NCBI GenBank assembly: GCA_041685625.1
Contig: JAWLFJ010000004.1
Location: 14,296-78,295, forward strand
From: Albimonas sp041685625
GTDB taxonomy: Bacteria > Pseudomonadota > Alphaproteobacteria > Rhodobacterales > Rhodobacteraceae
Length of the DNA stretch: 64,000 bases
Reading direction: 5' to 3'
The notes beneath the pieces were generated by a model. The model made no database searches. It saw only the letters and a list, made by a program, of their open reading frames with translations, and was not told the DNA's origin. Position 1 is the stretch's first letter. Each line of letters begins with the position of its first letter. Positions 10,990 through 19,761 of the stretch are shown one piece after another. A program made the position numbers and the translations under genes.

Positions 10990-12591
10990 ATGACCGACGT
11001 CGCCGAGCGCATCCGACTCGCCCGCCAGCAGTCCGTCGCCGACACGCTGCGCCGGTCCGCCCGCCGCCATCCCGACAAGCCCGCGATCCTCTGCGGCGAC
11101 GTCGCGTGGAGCTACGGCGAGTTCGACGCCCTGGTCGACCGCCTCGCGCGCGGCCTGCTCGCCCGCGGCCTCGCCAAGGGCGACCGCGTGGCGATCCTCT
11201 CGCGCAACTCCCACGCCTTCGCCGCCCTGCGTTACGCCGTCGCCCGCGCCGGGCTGGTGCTGGTGCCGATCAACTTCATGCTCAACGCGCACGAGGTCGG
11301 CTACATCCTCCAGAGTTCCGGCGCCCGCGCCCTCGCCTACGGGCCCGACATGGCCGCCCTCGCCGCCGAGGCGGCCGAGGGCTCGGCCGTCGAATGGCGC
11401 CTCGCGCTGCCGGGGGAGGGCGCGCCCGCCGCGCCGCTCGACGGCGACACGACCATGGAGGACGCGCTCGACCCCGACGCGACGCCCCTCCTCGCCGGCC
11501 TCAGCGAGGCCGATCTCGCCCAGATCGTCTATACCTCCGGAACGGAGTCCCTGCCGAAGGGCGCGATGCTCACCCATGGCGCGGTGCTCTGGGAATACGT
11601 CTCCTGCATCGTGGACGGCGGCATGGCGCGGGAGGACGTGATCCTCCACGCCCTGCCGCTCTACCACTGCGCGCAGCTCGACGTGTTCCTCGGCCCGGCG
11701 GTGATGCTCGGCATGACCTCCGTCATCACCGGCGCCCCGACGCCAGGGAACCTGCTGACCCTGCTGGAGCGGCACGCCATCACCAGCTTCTTCGCCCCGC
11801 CGACGATCTGGATCGGGCTCCTGCGCGCCGAGGGCTTCGACGCCGCCGACCTCTCCCGCCTCGAGAAGGGCTACTACGGCGCCGCGATCATGCCGGTGGA
11901 GGTGCTGCGCGAACTCGCCCGCCGCCTGCCGAACGTCCGCCTGACCAACTTCTACGGTCAGACCGAGATCGCCCCCCTCGCCACCTTCCTCCCGCCGGAG
12001 GAGCAGCTGTCCCACGCCGGCAGCGCCGGGAACGCCGCCCTCAACGTCGAGACCCGCGTGGTGGACGAGGCCATGCAGGACGTCGCCCCCGGCGAGATCG
12101 GCGAGATCGTCCACCGCTCGCCCCACCTCATGAGCGGCTACTGGAACGATGACGAGCGCACCGAGGCGGCCTTCGCCGGCGGCTGGTTCCATTCCGGCGA
12201 CCTCGCCGTGCGCGACGCGGAGGGCCGGATCACCGTGGTCGACCGCAAGAAGGACATGATCAAGACCGGGGGAGAGAACGTCTCCTCCCGCGAGGTGGAG
12301 GAATGCGTTTACCTTCTGCCCGAAGTCGCGGAGGTCGCCGTGATCGGCCTGCCGCACCCGAAATGGATCGAGACGGTGGTCGCCGTCGTCGTCCCGAAAT
12401 CGGGCGCGACCGTCGACGAGGCGGCGGTGATCGCCCACTGCCGCGAGCGGCTCGCGCACTACAAGGCCCCGACCCGCGTGATCCTGGCGGACGCGCTTCC
12501 CAAGAACCCCAGCGGCAAGATCCTCAAGCGCGACCTGCGCGCTCTCCACGGCGGGGCGCAGGACCATCTGCCGGGCGCCGCCGAAGGCTGA
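10990..12591 (+). CDS. AMP-forming acyl-CoA synthetase
   Basis: A 533-residue ANL-family enzyme that would activate a carboxylic acid to its CoA ester with ATP. Motifs in order: the P-loop YTSGTESLPKG (181-191), YGQTE, GWFHSGDLA, the hinge region DRKKDMIKTGGENVSS, and PKNPSGKILK with the catalytic Lys510. The P-loop reads SGTESLPKG rather than the common SGTTGxPKG, a mild variation. The start is the ATG at 10990 behind a GAGGGAGG ribosome binding site, not the in-frame ATG at 10927. It may feed substrate to the neighbouring cluster but is separated by two hairpins and has its own transcription unit. Confidence 0.9.
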   Translation: MTDVAERIRLARQQSVADTLRRSARRHPDKPAILCGDVAWSYGEFDALVDRLARGLLARGLAKGDRVAILSRNSHAFAALRYAVARAGLVLVPINFMLNAHEVGYILQSSGARALAYGPDMAALAAEAAEGSAVEWRLALPGEGAPAAPLDGDTTMEDALDPDATPLLAGLSEADLAQIVYTSGTESLPKGAMLTHGAVLWEYVSCIVDGGMAREDVILHALPLYHCAQLDVFLGPAVMLGMTSVITGAPTPGNLLTLLERHAITSFFAPPTIWIGLLRAEGFDAADLSRLEKGYYGAAIMPVEVLRELARRLPNVRLTNFYGQTEIAPLATFLPPEEQLSHAGSAGNAALNVETRVVDEAMQDVAPGEIGEIVHRSPHLMSGYWNDDERTEAAFAGGWFHSGDLAVRDAEGRITVVDRKKDMIKTGGENVSSREVEECVYLLPEVAEVAVIGLPHPKWIETVVAVVVPKSGATVDEAAVIAHCRERLAHYKAPTRVILADALPKNPSGKILKRDLRALHGGAQDHLPGAAEG

Positions 12592-12620
12592 ACCGAGAGG
12601 GGGCAGCCCGCCCCCCGCGC

Positions 12621-13853
12621 TCAATGCGCCCCCAGAACCAGCTGCATGATCGGGTAGCGCAGCGTCTGTATCCGCAGCATCGCGGCGTGCACGACCCCCA
12701 CCGCCTCCACGACGTGCAGGTAGACCCAGCCGAGCGTCGAGAGCCCGGGATCGTCCAGCCGGTCATGGGTGGTGGTGTAGGCGTTGGCCACGCAGCGGCT
12801 GCCCGGCGGCACGCCGTCGAGCCCGCCGGGCCAGAGCGGCTCCATGTAGACCGTGATCGACCCCTGCGGTCCGATCGCCGAGGTCTCGACCAGCCGGTCG
12901 GTCGGACGGAACTGTCCCGCCGCGATCACGTCCTGCACCGCCGTGACCACCATGGGGATCACCGTGAAGGGCTTGGAGGCGCAGGACATCTCCGCCAGCG
13001 TCCCGGGCGTCACGACGGCCGCGGAGAGTTGGTCGAACCCCGCCTGCGCCTGGCGCCGGCCGCTCTCCGACGGCACCAGCACGCCGCCCGTGCGGAAGTT
13101 GGGCCCGACGAGGTCGCCGACCTGCAACGTGAACTGCTCCAGCCGTCCGGTGACGCCGGCGCGCACCACCGTGCGGTCGAGAATCACCTGCGCCTCGTCC
13201 ACCGACGCCCGCGCCGCCGCGACCCGGGTCGGCAGCACCGTGCGCACCTCCGCCTCGGTCGCCGCGCGCTCGGCGCCGGCGGCCTCGAGGGCCGCGCGCC
13301 GGACGTCGACGAGGCTCCGCCGCCGCTCCGCCTCCTGCGCCGAGATCGCCGAGGAGCCCCGCGCCAGCAGCTCCTCCGACCGGGCGAGGTCGTCCTGCGC
13401 CTGTCGGAGCGCCGCGGCCGCCTGCGCCTCCTGCGCCGTGGCCGCGGCGAGCCGCGCTTCGGCCACCGACTGCGCGGCCTCGGCCTCCGCGAGTCGCTGG
13501 CGCGCCGCCTCCAGCCGGGCGCGCTCCTCCCGGTCCTCGAAGGTGAAGATCGGCTCGCCCGCCTCGACGACCTCGGTGTTGCGCACGTGCACTTCGGCGA
13601 CACGCCCCGTCGTGTCGCCAAGAATCGAGACGGTGCGGAAGAACAGCGTCACGTTGGAGGTCGAGGGGTGATAGTAGAAGATCATCGTGATCGTCGCGAC
13701 GGTCAGGATCAGGCAGCCGGTGATCCCGTAGCGCAGTTCGTACCACATCGAGAAGAAGGTGATCTCCCGTCCCCAGCGCTTGCCCTGCAGGCGCCGGCGC
13801 AGCAGATAGTCGGGCAGCACCGTGAGCGAGGCGCAGAGCAGCAGCTCCAGCAT
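12621..13853 (-). CDS. HlyD/EmrA-type membrane fusion protein
   Basis: A 410-residue periplasmic adaptor. It has one N-terminal membrane segment (about 42-61), a first lipoyl half near 75-110, a long Ala/Glu/Arg coiled-coil hairpin (about 110-235), and the second lipoyl half near 235-260 followed by a beta-barrel region. Such proteins bridge an inner-membrane pump to the outer membrane. No pump or TolC-like gene is next to it. The only partner is the small membrane protein immediately upstream, whose stop overlaps this start by one nt. The pair resembles in layout the E. coli yiaV-yiaW pair. The substrate is unknown. Confidence 0.82.
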   Translation of the reverse strand: MLELLLCASLTVLPDYLLRRRLQGKRWGREITFFSMWYELRYGITGCLILTVATITMIFYYHPSTSNVTLFFRTVSILGDTTGRVAEVHVRNTEVVEAGEPIFTFEDREERARLEAARQRLAEAEAAQSVAEARLAAATAQEAQAAAALRQAQDDLARSEELLARGSSAISAQEAERRRSLVDVRRAALEAAGAERAATEAEVRTVLPTRVAAARASVDEAQVILDRTVVRAGVTGRLEQFTLQVGDLVGPNFRTGGVLVPSESGRRQAQAGFDQLSAAVVTPGTLAEMSCASKPFTVIPMVVTAVQDVIAAGQFRPTDRLVETSAIGPQGSITVYMEPLWPGGLDGVPPGSRCVANAYTTTHDRLDDPGLSTLGWVYLHVVEAVGVVHAAMLRIQTLRYPIMQLVLGAH

Positions 13854-14278
13854 CAGGCGTCCTCCCGCCGCGCCGCGCCCTCGGGGGCGGAGGGGGGCGC
13901 CGGCGCGGCCGGCGGCGGGGCCGTCGCCTCGCCCGGCGGCGCGCCGCGCGGATCCAGCGCGTTCGCGATGCGCTGCAGCGGCGTCGAGTAGTCCGGCAGC
14001 CGCACCACCGCCAGCAGCAGCGCCGCGACCCAGAACAGGTGCTGATGCGTGAACAGCGCCAGCAGCGTCAGCACCGTGATGATCTGAAGCTGCGTGTTGG
14101 AGGTCTTGTGCGCCATCCGTTCGGGCAGCGAGTGGAGGCTCAGATAGAGCACGCCCAGCCCGAACACCGCGAGCACCAGGAACCCCACCATCAGCGTGAA
14201 CAGCCCGTCGGACCCGTCCGGTCCCGGAATGAAGGCCGGCAGGTGATGCGGCGCCATCGGATGCGCTTCGACCGCCAT
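13853..14278 (-). CDS. Small inner-membrane protein paired with the HlyD-like adaptor
   Basis: A 141-residue protein. After about 25 polar, His/Pro-rich residues there is a hydrophobic segment (about 26-48), a short basic loop (LPERMAHK), two further hydrophobic stretches (about 66-77 and 79-93), and then a Pro/Ala-rich tail without structure. I do not recognise a named family. The layout is like the small membrane partner of YiaV-type adaptors. The start at 14278 was chosen over 14356 because the added N-terminus is Arg-rich and shadow-like. It is translationally coupled to the adaptor (TGATG overlap) and divergent from the HAD gene. Confidence 0.7.
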   Translation of the reverse strand: MAVEAHPMAPHHLPAFIPGPDGSDGLFTLMVGFLVLAVFGLGVLYLSLHSLPERMAHKTSNTQLQIITVLTLLALFTHQHLFWVAALLLAVVRLPDYSTPLQRIANALDPRGAPPGEATAPPPAAPAPPSAPEGAARREDA

Positions 14279-14382
14279 CGTGGATCCCCCACTTCGGGCC
14301 GCCCCCTTGCGGCCGCGGCGGAAATCTATGGCGACTCGCTTACCCTGCGTCCACAAGAAAGGCTGACGGACCGGAGGCCGCC

Positions 14383-15084
14383 ATGCCCCCCGCCCTGATC
14401 GGCCTCGACGCCGACGACACCCTCCGGCACGACGAGAGCGTGTTCCGGATGACTGAGGCGCGCTTCGCCGCGCTGTCGGGCGACCACGCGGCGCCCGAGG
14501 TCGTCTCCGCCGGGCTGCTGGAGGCCGAGCGGCGCAATCTCGCCCTCCACGGCTACGGCGTGAAGGGCTTCGTCCTCTCCATGATCGAGACCGCGCACGA
14601 GATCGCCGAGGGCGACTGCCCGCCGGAGATCACCCGCGCCAAGCTCGCCTTCGGGCGCGAGATGCCGGCCCATCCGGTCGAACCCTTCGAAGGGGTGGCC
14701 GAGACGTCCGAGAGCCTCGCCCGCCGCGCGATCCTCGTCCTCGTCACCAAGGGCGACCTCTTAGACCAGGAGCGCAAGCTCGCCCGGTCCGGCCTCGGGG
14801 AGCTGTTCTCGGCGGTCGAGATCGTCTCGGAGAAGACGCCCGAGACCTGCGCCCGCCTCTTCGCCCGCCACGGCGAGGGGCCGGAGCGCGCCGTGACGGT
14901 CGGCAGCTCGCTCCGCTCCGACGTGCTCCCGGCGCTGGACGCCGGCGCGTGGGCGGTCCACGTCCCCTACGCGATCACCTGGGCGCACGAGGCGGCCGAC
15001 CCGCCCGAGGCCCATCCCCGCTTCCGCCGGCTCGACGCCCTTTCCGGGCTTCCGGCGCTTCTCGACGAACTGGAGACCCCATGA
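14383..15084 (+). CDS. HAD-family hydrolase
   Basis: A 233-residue haloacid-dehalogenase-fold hydrolase, probably a small-molecule phosphatase. Motif I is DADDT (Asp9 nucleophile, Asp11 acid/base), motif II lies in VTKGD, and a late GSSLRSDVLPA segment fits motif IV. The cap (about 15-100) is helical, as in the C1 group. The stop overlaps the start of the following oxidoreductase (ATGA), so the two are co-translated. The phosphorylated substrate is not predictable. Confidence 0.85.
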   Translation: MPPALIGLDADDTLRHDESVFRMTEARFAALSGDHAAPEVVSAGLLEAERRNLALHGYGVKGFVLSMIETAHEIAEGDCPPEITRAKLAFGREMPAHPVEPFEGVAETSESLARRAILVLVTKGDLLDQERKLARSGLGELFSAVEIVSEKTPETCARLFARHGEGPERAVTVGSSLRSDVLPALDAGAWAVHVPYAITWAHEAADPPEAHPRFRRLDALSGLPALLDELETP

Positions 15085-16115
15085 CGATCCCCCGGACCAT
15101 GCAGGCCCTCGTCACCCGTTTCGGCGGCTTCCAGGACGCCCCCGGCCCGCAGATCGAGAGCCTCTCCGACTGGTGCGAGCTGCGCGAGTTGCCGACGCCC
15201 GAGCCGAAGGCGGGCGAGGTGCTGATCCGCGTCCGCCTCGCCTCGGTGAACCCGTCCGACCTCCACTACGTCAAGGGCAGCTACGGCCAGCCCCGGATCG
15301 AGGGCGGCCCGGCCGGCTTCGAAGGCTGCGGCGACGTCGTCGCCGGCCGCGGCGACTGGGCCGAAAGCCTCGTCGGCCGCCGCGTCGCCTTCGTCGCCGG
15401 CATGGGCGGCGCCTGGGCCGAGTACGTGACCGCGGACGCCGCCACCGTCATCCCCCTGCGCGAGGACCTCCGCGACGAGGACGGCGCGGCACAGATCGTG
15501 AACCCCCTCACCGCGATGGCCCTCTTCGACATCGCGCGGGAGGCGAAGGCCGAGAGCTTCGTCGCCACCGCGGCCGCCAGCCAGCTCGGCAAGCTCCTCG
15601 CCGGCCTCGCCCGCGACGAGGGGATCCCGATGATCGCCGTCGTGCGCCGCGAGTCCCAGCTCGACCTCCTGAAGGAGCAGGGCGCGTCCGAAGCCCTCCT
15701 CTCCACCGCTCCCGACCTCGTCGATCGCTTCGCCGAGTTCGCCCGCCGCCTGAAGCCGCGCATCCTGCTCGACGCGGTGGCCGACCAGGTCTCGGCCGAC
15801 CTCTTCTTCGCCATGCCCAACCGTGCGCGCTGGGTGGTCTATGGCCAGCTCGATCCCTCCGGCGCGCATCTCGACAGGCTCGGCTCGCTCATCTTCACCG
15901 GCAAGCGGATCGAGGGGTTCTGGCTCACCGACTGGATGCGCACCGCCACCTCCGAGCGGCGGGTGGGCGTGATCCAGGAGGTCCAGGCCCGCTTCGCCGA
16001 CGGCCGCTGGCGCACCGACGTCTCCGCCGCGCTCTCCCTCGCTGAGGCTCCCGAAGGGCTCGCCGAGGCGCTGGAGATCCCGAACGGCAAGGTCATGCTC
16101 CGCCCCGGCGGCTGA
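15081..16115 (+). CDS. MDR-superfamily oxidoreductase (quinone reductase / enoyl reductase type)
   Basis: A 344-residue medium-chain dehydrogenase/reductase. The N-terminal GroES-like domain has VNPSDLHYVKGSYG and GFEGCGDVV. The Rossmann part lacks the crisp GxGxxG and reads AAASQLGKL. The Cys/His/Asp ligands of a structural zinc site are absent, so it is likely a zinc-free NADPH-dependent reductase of quinones or enoyl compounds. It does not read like the acrylyl-CoA reductase AcuI. ATG 15081 overlaps the HAD stop. Confidence 0.82.
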   Translation: MTIPRTMQALVTRFGGFQDAPGPQIESLSDWCELRELPTPEPKAGEVLIRVRLASVNPSDLHYVKGSYGQPRIEGGPAGFEGCGDVVAGRGDWAESLVGRRVAFVAGMGGAWAEYVTADAATVIPLREDLRDEDGAAQIVNPLTAMALFDIAREAKAESFVATAAASQLGKLLAGLARDEGIPMIAVVRRESQLDLLKEQGASEALLSTAPDLVDRFAEFARRLKPRILLDAVADQVSADLFFAMPNRARWVVYGQLDPSGAHLDRLGSLIFTGKRIEGFWLTDWMRTATSERRVGVIQEVQARFADGRWRTDVSAALSLAEAPEGLAEALEIPNGKVMLRPGG

Positions 16116-16196
16116 GGCCGGCGGAAACGCTCGCCGCGACCGTGACGTCTCGGCTATCCTCCGCGCCGACCCGCCTCGGCGCGAAGGAGAGCCCCG

Positions 16197-18071
16197 ATGT
16201 CCGAGACCCCGACCTTCACCCTCGGCATCGCCATGGCCGGGGCGATCTCGGCCGGGGCCTACACCGCCGGCGTGATGGACTTCCTGATCCGCGCCGTGCG
16301 CCTGCACAACGCCCAGCTCGGCACGCCCGGCGGTCCGAAGCACCGCATCGTGATCAAGGCGATGTCCGGCGCCTCGGCCGGCGGCATAACCGCCGCGCTC
16401 ACCACGGCCGCGCTGATCGAGGGGATCCCGGAGGAGGGCGAGACGCACGAGGGCGAACTCGTCGTCGACGGCGTGAGCCACCGCTACCGCTACGCCCTGC
16501 GCATCCTGCACGAGATCTGGGTGGAGCGGGTCGACCTCGCCGTCGGCGACGGCCTTCTCGGCCTCGGAGACCTGCGCGGCAAGCGCCCGGTGCGCTCGTT
16601 CCTCGACTCCGACGTTCTGGACCGGCAGGCGGGCGAGGCGCTCGGTCCCGTACGCTGGAACGGCGAGCGTCACGACTGGCTGGCGCGGGAGTTCGAACTG
16701 TTCCTCACCACCACGACGCTCGAGGGGACGCCCTTCGTCGCCCCCTTCGCGGCCGGCGGCGGCGAGATCGTCGGCCACCCGATGGCCAGACACGGCTTCG
16801 CCCGGCATTTCCGCCTCACCGGCCTCGGCACGGCGGAGATCGGCAGCCCCTGGCTCGAGGCCTGGGGCGACGCCGGGGTTCCGCTGACCCTCCCCGAGCC
16901 GGGGGAGCCCGTGCCCTTCGAGCTCCCCGAAGATCAGGCCGGCCCGGATCGGACCTGGAACGAGCTGCGCCTCAGCGCCTTCGCCTCCGGCGCGTTCCCC
17001 GCCGGCCTCGCCGCCCGCTTCATGCATCTGACCGCCGACGAGTTCTGGATCGATCCCGCGCGCGTCGCGGCCGGCGAGACCGCGCGCGGCGGCGCGCTGC
17101 CGCTCGACATCGACTGGGCCCTGCGCCCGACCCCCTCGGCCGAGTTCCTGACCGCGACGCCGCCGAGCGCGCTGACCGCCACCGCCGTCGACGGCGGCAT
17201 GGTCAACAACGAGCCCTTCGAGCTCGTGCGCTTCGCCCTCCGACCGCGGAACCCCGAGGCCGACCCCGACAGGCCCGAGGACCGTCCGCGCTTCCTCAAG
17301 CGCAATCCCACCGAGGCGCAGGCCGCCGACCGCGCCGTCATCATGATCGACCCCTTCCCCGAAGGCCCGGTCTTCGAGGGGGCCGAGCCGCGCGACCCCC
17401 AGCGCCTCCTGACCGGCGTCGTGCGACGCATCCTTCGGACCCTCATCAACGAGGCGCGATTCAAGCCGCTCGAGCTGCTGCGCGCCGCTGACGACCACGT
17501 CCATTCGCGTTACCTGATCACCCCCTCGCGCCGCCGCCGGAAGGGCGAGCTGCGCGGCGTGCCGCAGGACGACCGGCGCCGCGCCAATCTCGACGCACGG
17601 GGGGCGGAGGCCATCGCCTCCGGCCTGCTCGGCGGCTTCGGCGGCTTCGTGGACGAGAGCTTCCGCCGGCACGACTTCATCCTCGGCCAGCGCAACTGCC
17701 AGTCCTTCCTGCTGGATTACTTCAAGGTCGCCGGGAACAACCCCTTCGATCATGCCAAGGCCCCCGAGGCGCCGGAGGGGCCCGACCGGCCGGTGCTGCA
17801 TCTGCACCCGGACCTCGTCGCCCCCGTCGCCCTGCCGCCCTGGCCGCGTGTTTCGAAAGGTCGGCTCGGATCGCTGCGCCGCGCCATCGACCGGCGCATC
17901 GACCGGATGATGGAGCGCCTGATCGACGACTGGTTCAGGAACGGTTCCTTCGAGGGCGGCGTGCGCGCCTGGCTCGCCCGCAACGGCTACGCCATCGTGA
18001 TCTCCGGCCGCCTCAAGCGGGGCGTCCGCGACATGCTGGAGGCGGCGCTCGAGAAGCGCGACCAGGCCTGA
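16197..18071 (+). CDS. Large patatin-like protein
   Basis: A 624-residue patatin-related protein with the Ser60 nucleophile in MSGASAGG and the DGG catalytic Asp near residue 332 (DGGMVNNEPFE). The interval between them is unusually long compared with ordinary bacterial patatins and holds inserts around residues 90-300. A further C-terminal domain of about 230 residues follows, rich in Arg and containing FLDESFR/HDFILGQRNCQ-like segments. It has no signal peptide or transmembrane helix. A GAAGGAG ribosome binding site precedes the ATG. The physiological lipid is unknown. It is a second patatin in the window, not similar in architecture to the first. Confidence 0.85.
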   Translation: MSETPTFTLGIAMAGAISAGAYTAGVMDFLIRAVRLHNAQLGTPGGPKHRIVIKAMSGASAGGITAALTTAALIEGIPEEGETHEGELVVDGVSHRYRYALRILHEIWVERVDLAVGDGLLGLGDLRGKRPVRSFLDSDVLDRQAGEALGPVRWNGERHDWLAREFELFLTTTTLEGTPFVAPFAAGGGEIVGHPMARHGFARHFRLTGLGTAEIGSPWLEAWGDAGVPLTLPEPGEPVPFELPEDQAGPDRTWNELRLSAFASGAFPAGLAARFMHLTADEFWIDPARVAAGETARGGALPLDIDWALRPTPSAEFLTATPPSALTATAVDGGMVNNEPFELVRFALRPRNPEADPDRPEDRPRFLKRNPTEAQAADRAVIMIDPFPEGPVFEGAEPRDPQRLLTGVVRRILRTLINEARFKPLELLRAADDHVHSRYLITPSRRRRKGELRGVPQDDRRRANLDARGAEAIASGLLGGFGGFVDESFRRHDFILGQRNCQSFLLDYFKVAGNNPFDHAKAPEAPEGPDRPVLHLHPDLVAPVALPPWPRVSKGRLGSLRRAIDRRIDRMMERLIDDWFRNGSFEGGVRAWLARNGYAIVISGRLKRGVRDMLEAALEKRDQA

Positions 18072-18192
18072 CGGAGCCCGCGGCAGTCTGACGCCGCGTC
18101 GACCCTTCCCCCGGGCCGGCGGCGCCGCCACCATGCCGACCGACCGCCGCGCCCCGTCGCGCGAGGCCCGCCGCTTTCCCAGGAGACGCCCG

Positions 18193-19176
18193 ATGGCCCT
18201 TCCCCCGATCCTCTCGCGCCTCCGCGTGCCCGTCGTCGGCGCGCCCCTCTTCATCGTCTCCAACCCCGACCTCGTGCTCGCGCAGTGCAAGGCGGGGATC
18301 GTGGGCAGCTTCCCGGCGCTGAACGCGCGGCCCGAGGCGGAGCTGCACGTCTGGCTCGAGCGCATCACGACCGAGCTCGACCGCTTCAACCAGGCCAACC
18401 CGGACGCGCCCGCCGCCCCCTTCGCGATCAACCAGATCGTCCACCGCTCCAACGCCCGGCTGATGCACGACGTCGAGGCGATGGTGAAGTTCGAGGTGCC
18501 GGTCGTCATCACCTCTCTCGGCGCGCGGGAGGACGTCTACGAGGCCGTCCACTCCTACGGCGGGATCGTGCTGCACGACGTGATCAACGACAAGTTCGCC
18601 CGCAAGGCGATCGAGAAGGGCGCCGACGGCCTCATCGCCGTCGCCTGGGGCGCGGGCGGGCATGCCGGGCGCCTCTCCCCGTTCGCGCTGGTGCAGGAGA
18701 TCCGGAGCTGGTTCGACGGGCCGCTCCTGCTCTCGGGCTCCATCGCCACGGGCGACGCGGTGCTCGCGGCGCAGGCGATGGGCGCCGATCTCGCCTATGT
18801 CGGCTCGCCCTTCATCGCCACGCAGGAGGCCCGCGCGACCGACGCCTACAAGGCCGCCGTCGTCGCGGGGCGCGGCGAGGACATCGTCTACACCAACCTC
18901 TTCACCGGCGTGCACGGCAACTACCTGCGCGGCTCCATCGAGGCGCAGGGCCTCGATCCGGAGAACCTTCCGGAAAGCGACGCGACCAAGATGGACTTCT
19001 CGGCCGGCGCCTCCAAGCCGAAGGCGTGGAAGGACATCTGGGGCTGCGGGCAGGGCATCGCCGCGGTCGACGCGGTGCTCCCGGCGGCCGAGATGGTCGC
19101 CCGCCTCGGCCGCGAATACGAGGCCGCGCGCGCCCGGCTCGGCCTCGCCCCCGCCTCGAGCGCCGCCGCGGAGTGA
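18193..19176 (+). CDS. Nitronate monooxygenase (NMO / 2-nitropropane dioxygenase-like)
   Basis: A 327-residue FMN-dependent TIM-barrel enzyme that oxidizes alkyl nitronates or related toxins. Evidence: N-terminal APLFIVSNPDL, the phosphate-binding AWGAGGHAGR, and a C-terminal ADLAYVGSPFIATQEA that grips FMN. ATG 18193 was chosen because AGGAG lies 8-12 nt upstream and the domain begins at once; the upstream in-frame ATG adds an Arg-rich string. It ends 55 nt before the convergent GlsB-like gene. Some members act as dehydrogenases or enoyl reductases, so the exact reaction is open. Confidence 0.87.
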   Translation: MALPPILSRLRVPVVGAPLFIVSNPDLVLAQCKAGIVGSFPALNARPEAELHVWLERITTELDRFNQANPDAPAAPFAINQIVHRSNARLMHDVEAMVKFEVPVVITSLGAREDVYEAVHSYGGIVLHDVINDKFARKAIEKGADGLIAVAWGAGGHAGRLSPFALVQEIRSWFDGPLLLSGSIATGDAVLAAQAMGADLAYVGSPFIATQEARATDAYKAAVVAGRGEDIVYTNLFTGVHGNYLRGSIEAQGLDPENLPESDATKMDFSAGASKPKAWKDIWGCGQGIAAVDAVLPAAEMVARLGREYEAARARLGLAPASSAAAE

Positions 19177-19231
19177 TCCGGGCGGCGCGTCCGCTCCACC
19201 CGCTTCCGGGCTCCTGAAGGCGCGGGGCGCC

Positions 19232-19492
19232 TCAGATCTCCTTGCGCCGCGTCACGAGCGCGACGATGGCGAGCAGGATCACCGCGCCGACTACTGCGGT
19301 CACGATCGCCCCGAGGATTCCGCCGGTCGAGATTCCGAGCAGCTGGAACGTGAAGCCGCCGATGAAGGCGCCCACGATCCCGACGACGATGTTGCCGATC
19401 AGGCCGAAGCCCGCGCCCTTGACGATCTGGCCGGCGAGCCAGCCGGCGACGGCGCCGATGAGGAGGAAGATGAGAAGACTGACGAGATCCAT
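19232..19492 (-). CDS. GlsB/YeaQ/YmgE-type stress membrane protein
   Basis: An 86-residue, almost wholly hydrophobic, Gly-rich protein with three predicted membrane segments and a short basic tail (RRKEI). GAVAGWLAGQIVKGAGFGL and GNIVVGIVGAFIGG are the family's conserved patches ('transglycosylase-associated protein'). Its function in the membrane is not established; members are stress induced. The start is the ATG at 19492; a longer frame adds only polar shadow sequence. An EcfG-type promoter lies 59-83 nt upstream, which fits general-stress control. Confidence 0.9.
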   Translation of the reverse strand: MDLVSLLIFLLIGAVAGWLAGQIVKGAGFGLIGNIVVGIVGAFIGGFTFQLLGISTGGILGAIVTAVVGAVILLAIVALVTRRKEI

Positions 19493-19550
19493 GACCGTTC
19501 TCCTGTCCGCGGCGTTGCGGCCCCTCGCTGACGACGGGCCTTCCGGTGCT

Positions 19551-19575
19551 AACGCGGGACCGTCCGATGCGTTCC
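19551..19575 (-). promoter_or_regulatory. EcfG-type general stress promoter (GGAAC-N16-CGTT)
   Basis: Read on the minus strand, GGAAC (19575-19571), a 16-nt spacer and CGTT (19554-19551) match exactly the promoter pattern of the alphaproteobacterial general stress sigma factor EcfG. It points at the GlsB-like gene, whose start is 59 nt downstream. Confidence 0.6.
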
Positions 19576-19761
19576 TCCTCGCCGCCGGCCGGCCCGCCGT
19601 CGGCATATCGTCGCAAGACCGGCGTTCGATCCCTACCACCTCCGCATGACGTCGCGATGAGGAGAGCCGCCGCGGCCCCCATTGCCCGTCCGGCCGCGCT
19701 CGGGCACAAGACGCACGCCCTCTCCCCGACCATGCCCTCTCCCCGACGTCGCGAGCGCCCG

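Noticed and set aside
10577..10993. A 138-codon plus-strand frame before the acyl-CoA synthetase
   Set aside because: It is Arg/Pro-rich, has no ribosome binding site and overlaps the synthetase start. Composition is that of a chance frame.
15081..16115. Acrylyl-CoA reductase AcuI as a partner of DddL
   Set aside because: The protein is a zinc-free MDR enzyme, but its conserved segments do not match AcuI, and it lies 34 kb from dddL beside a HAD hydrolase.
14967..18512. A minus-strand open frame of about 1180 codons opposite the MDR, patatin and nitronate monooxygenase genes
   Set aside because: It is antisense to three well-supported genes and reads as Arg/Gly/Ala/His/Val-rich sequence without domains. 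This is the normal result of GC-rich codon use.
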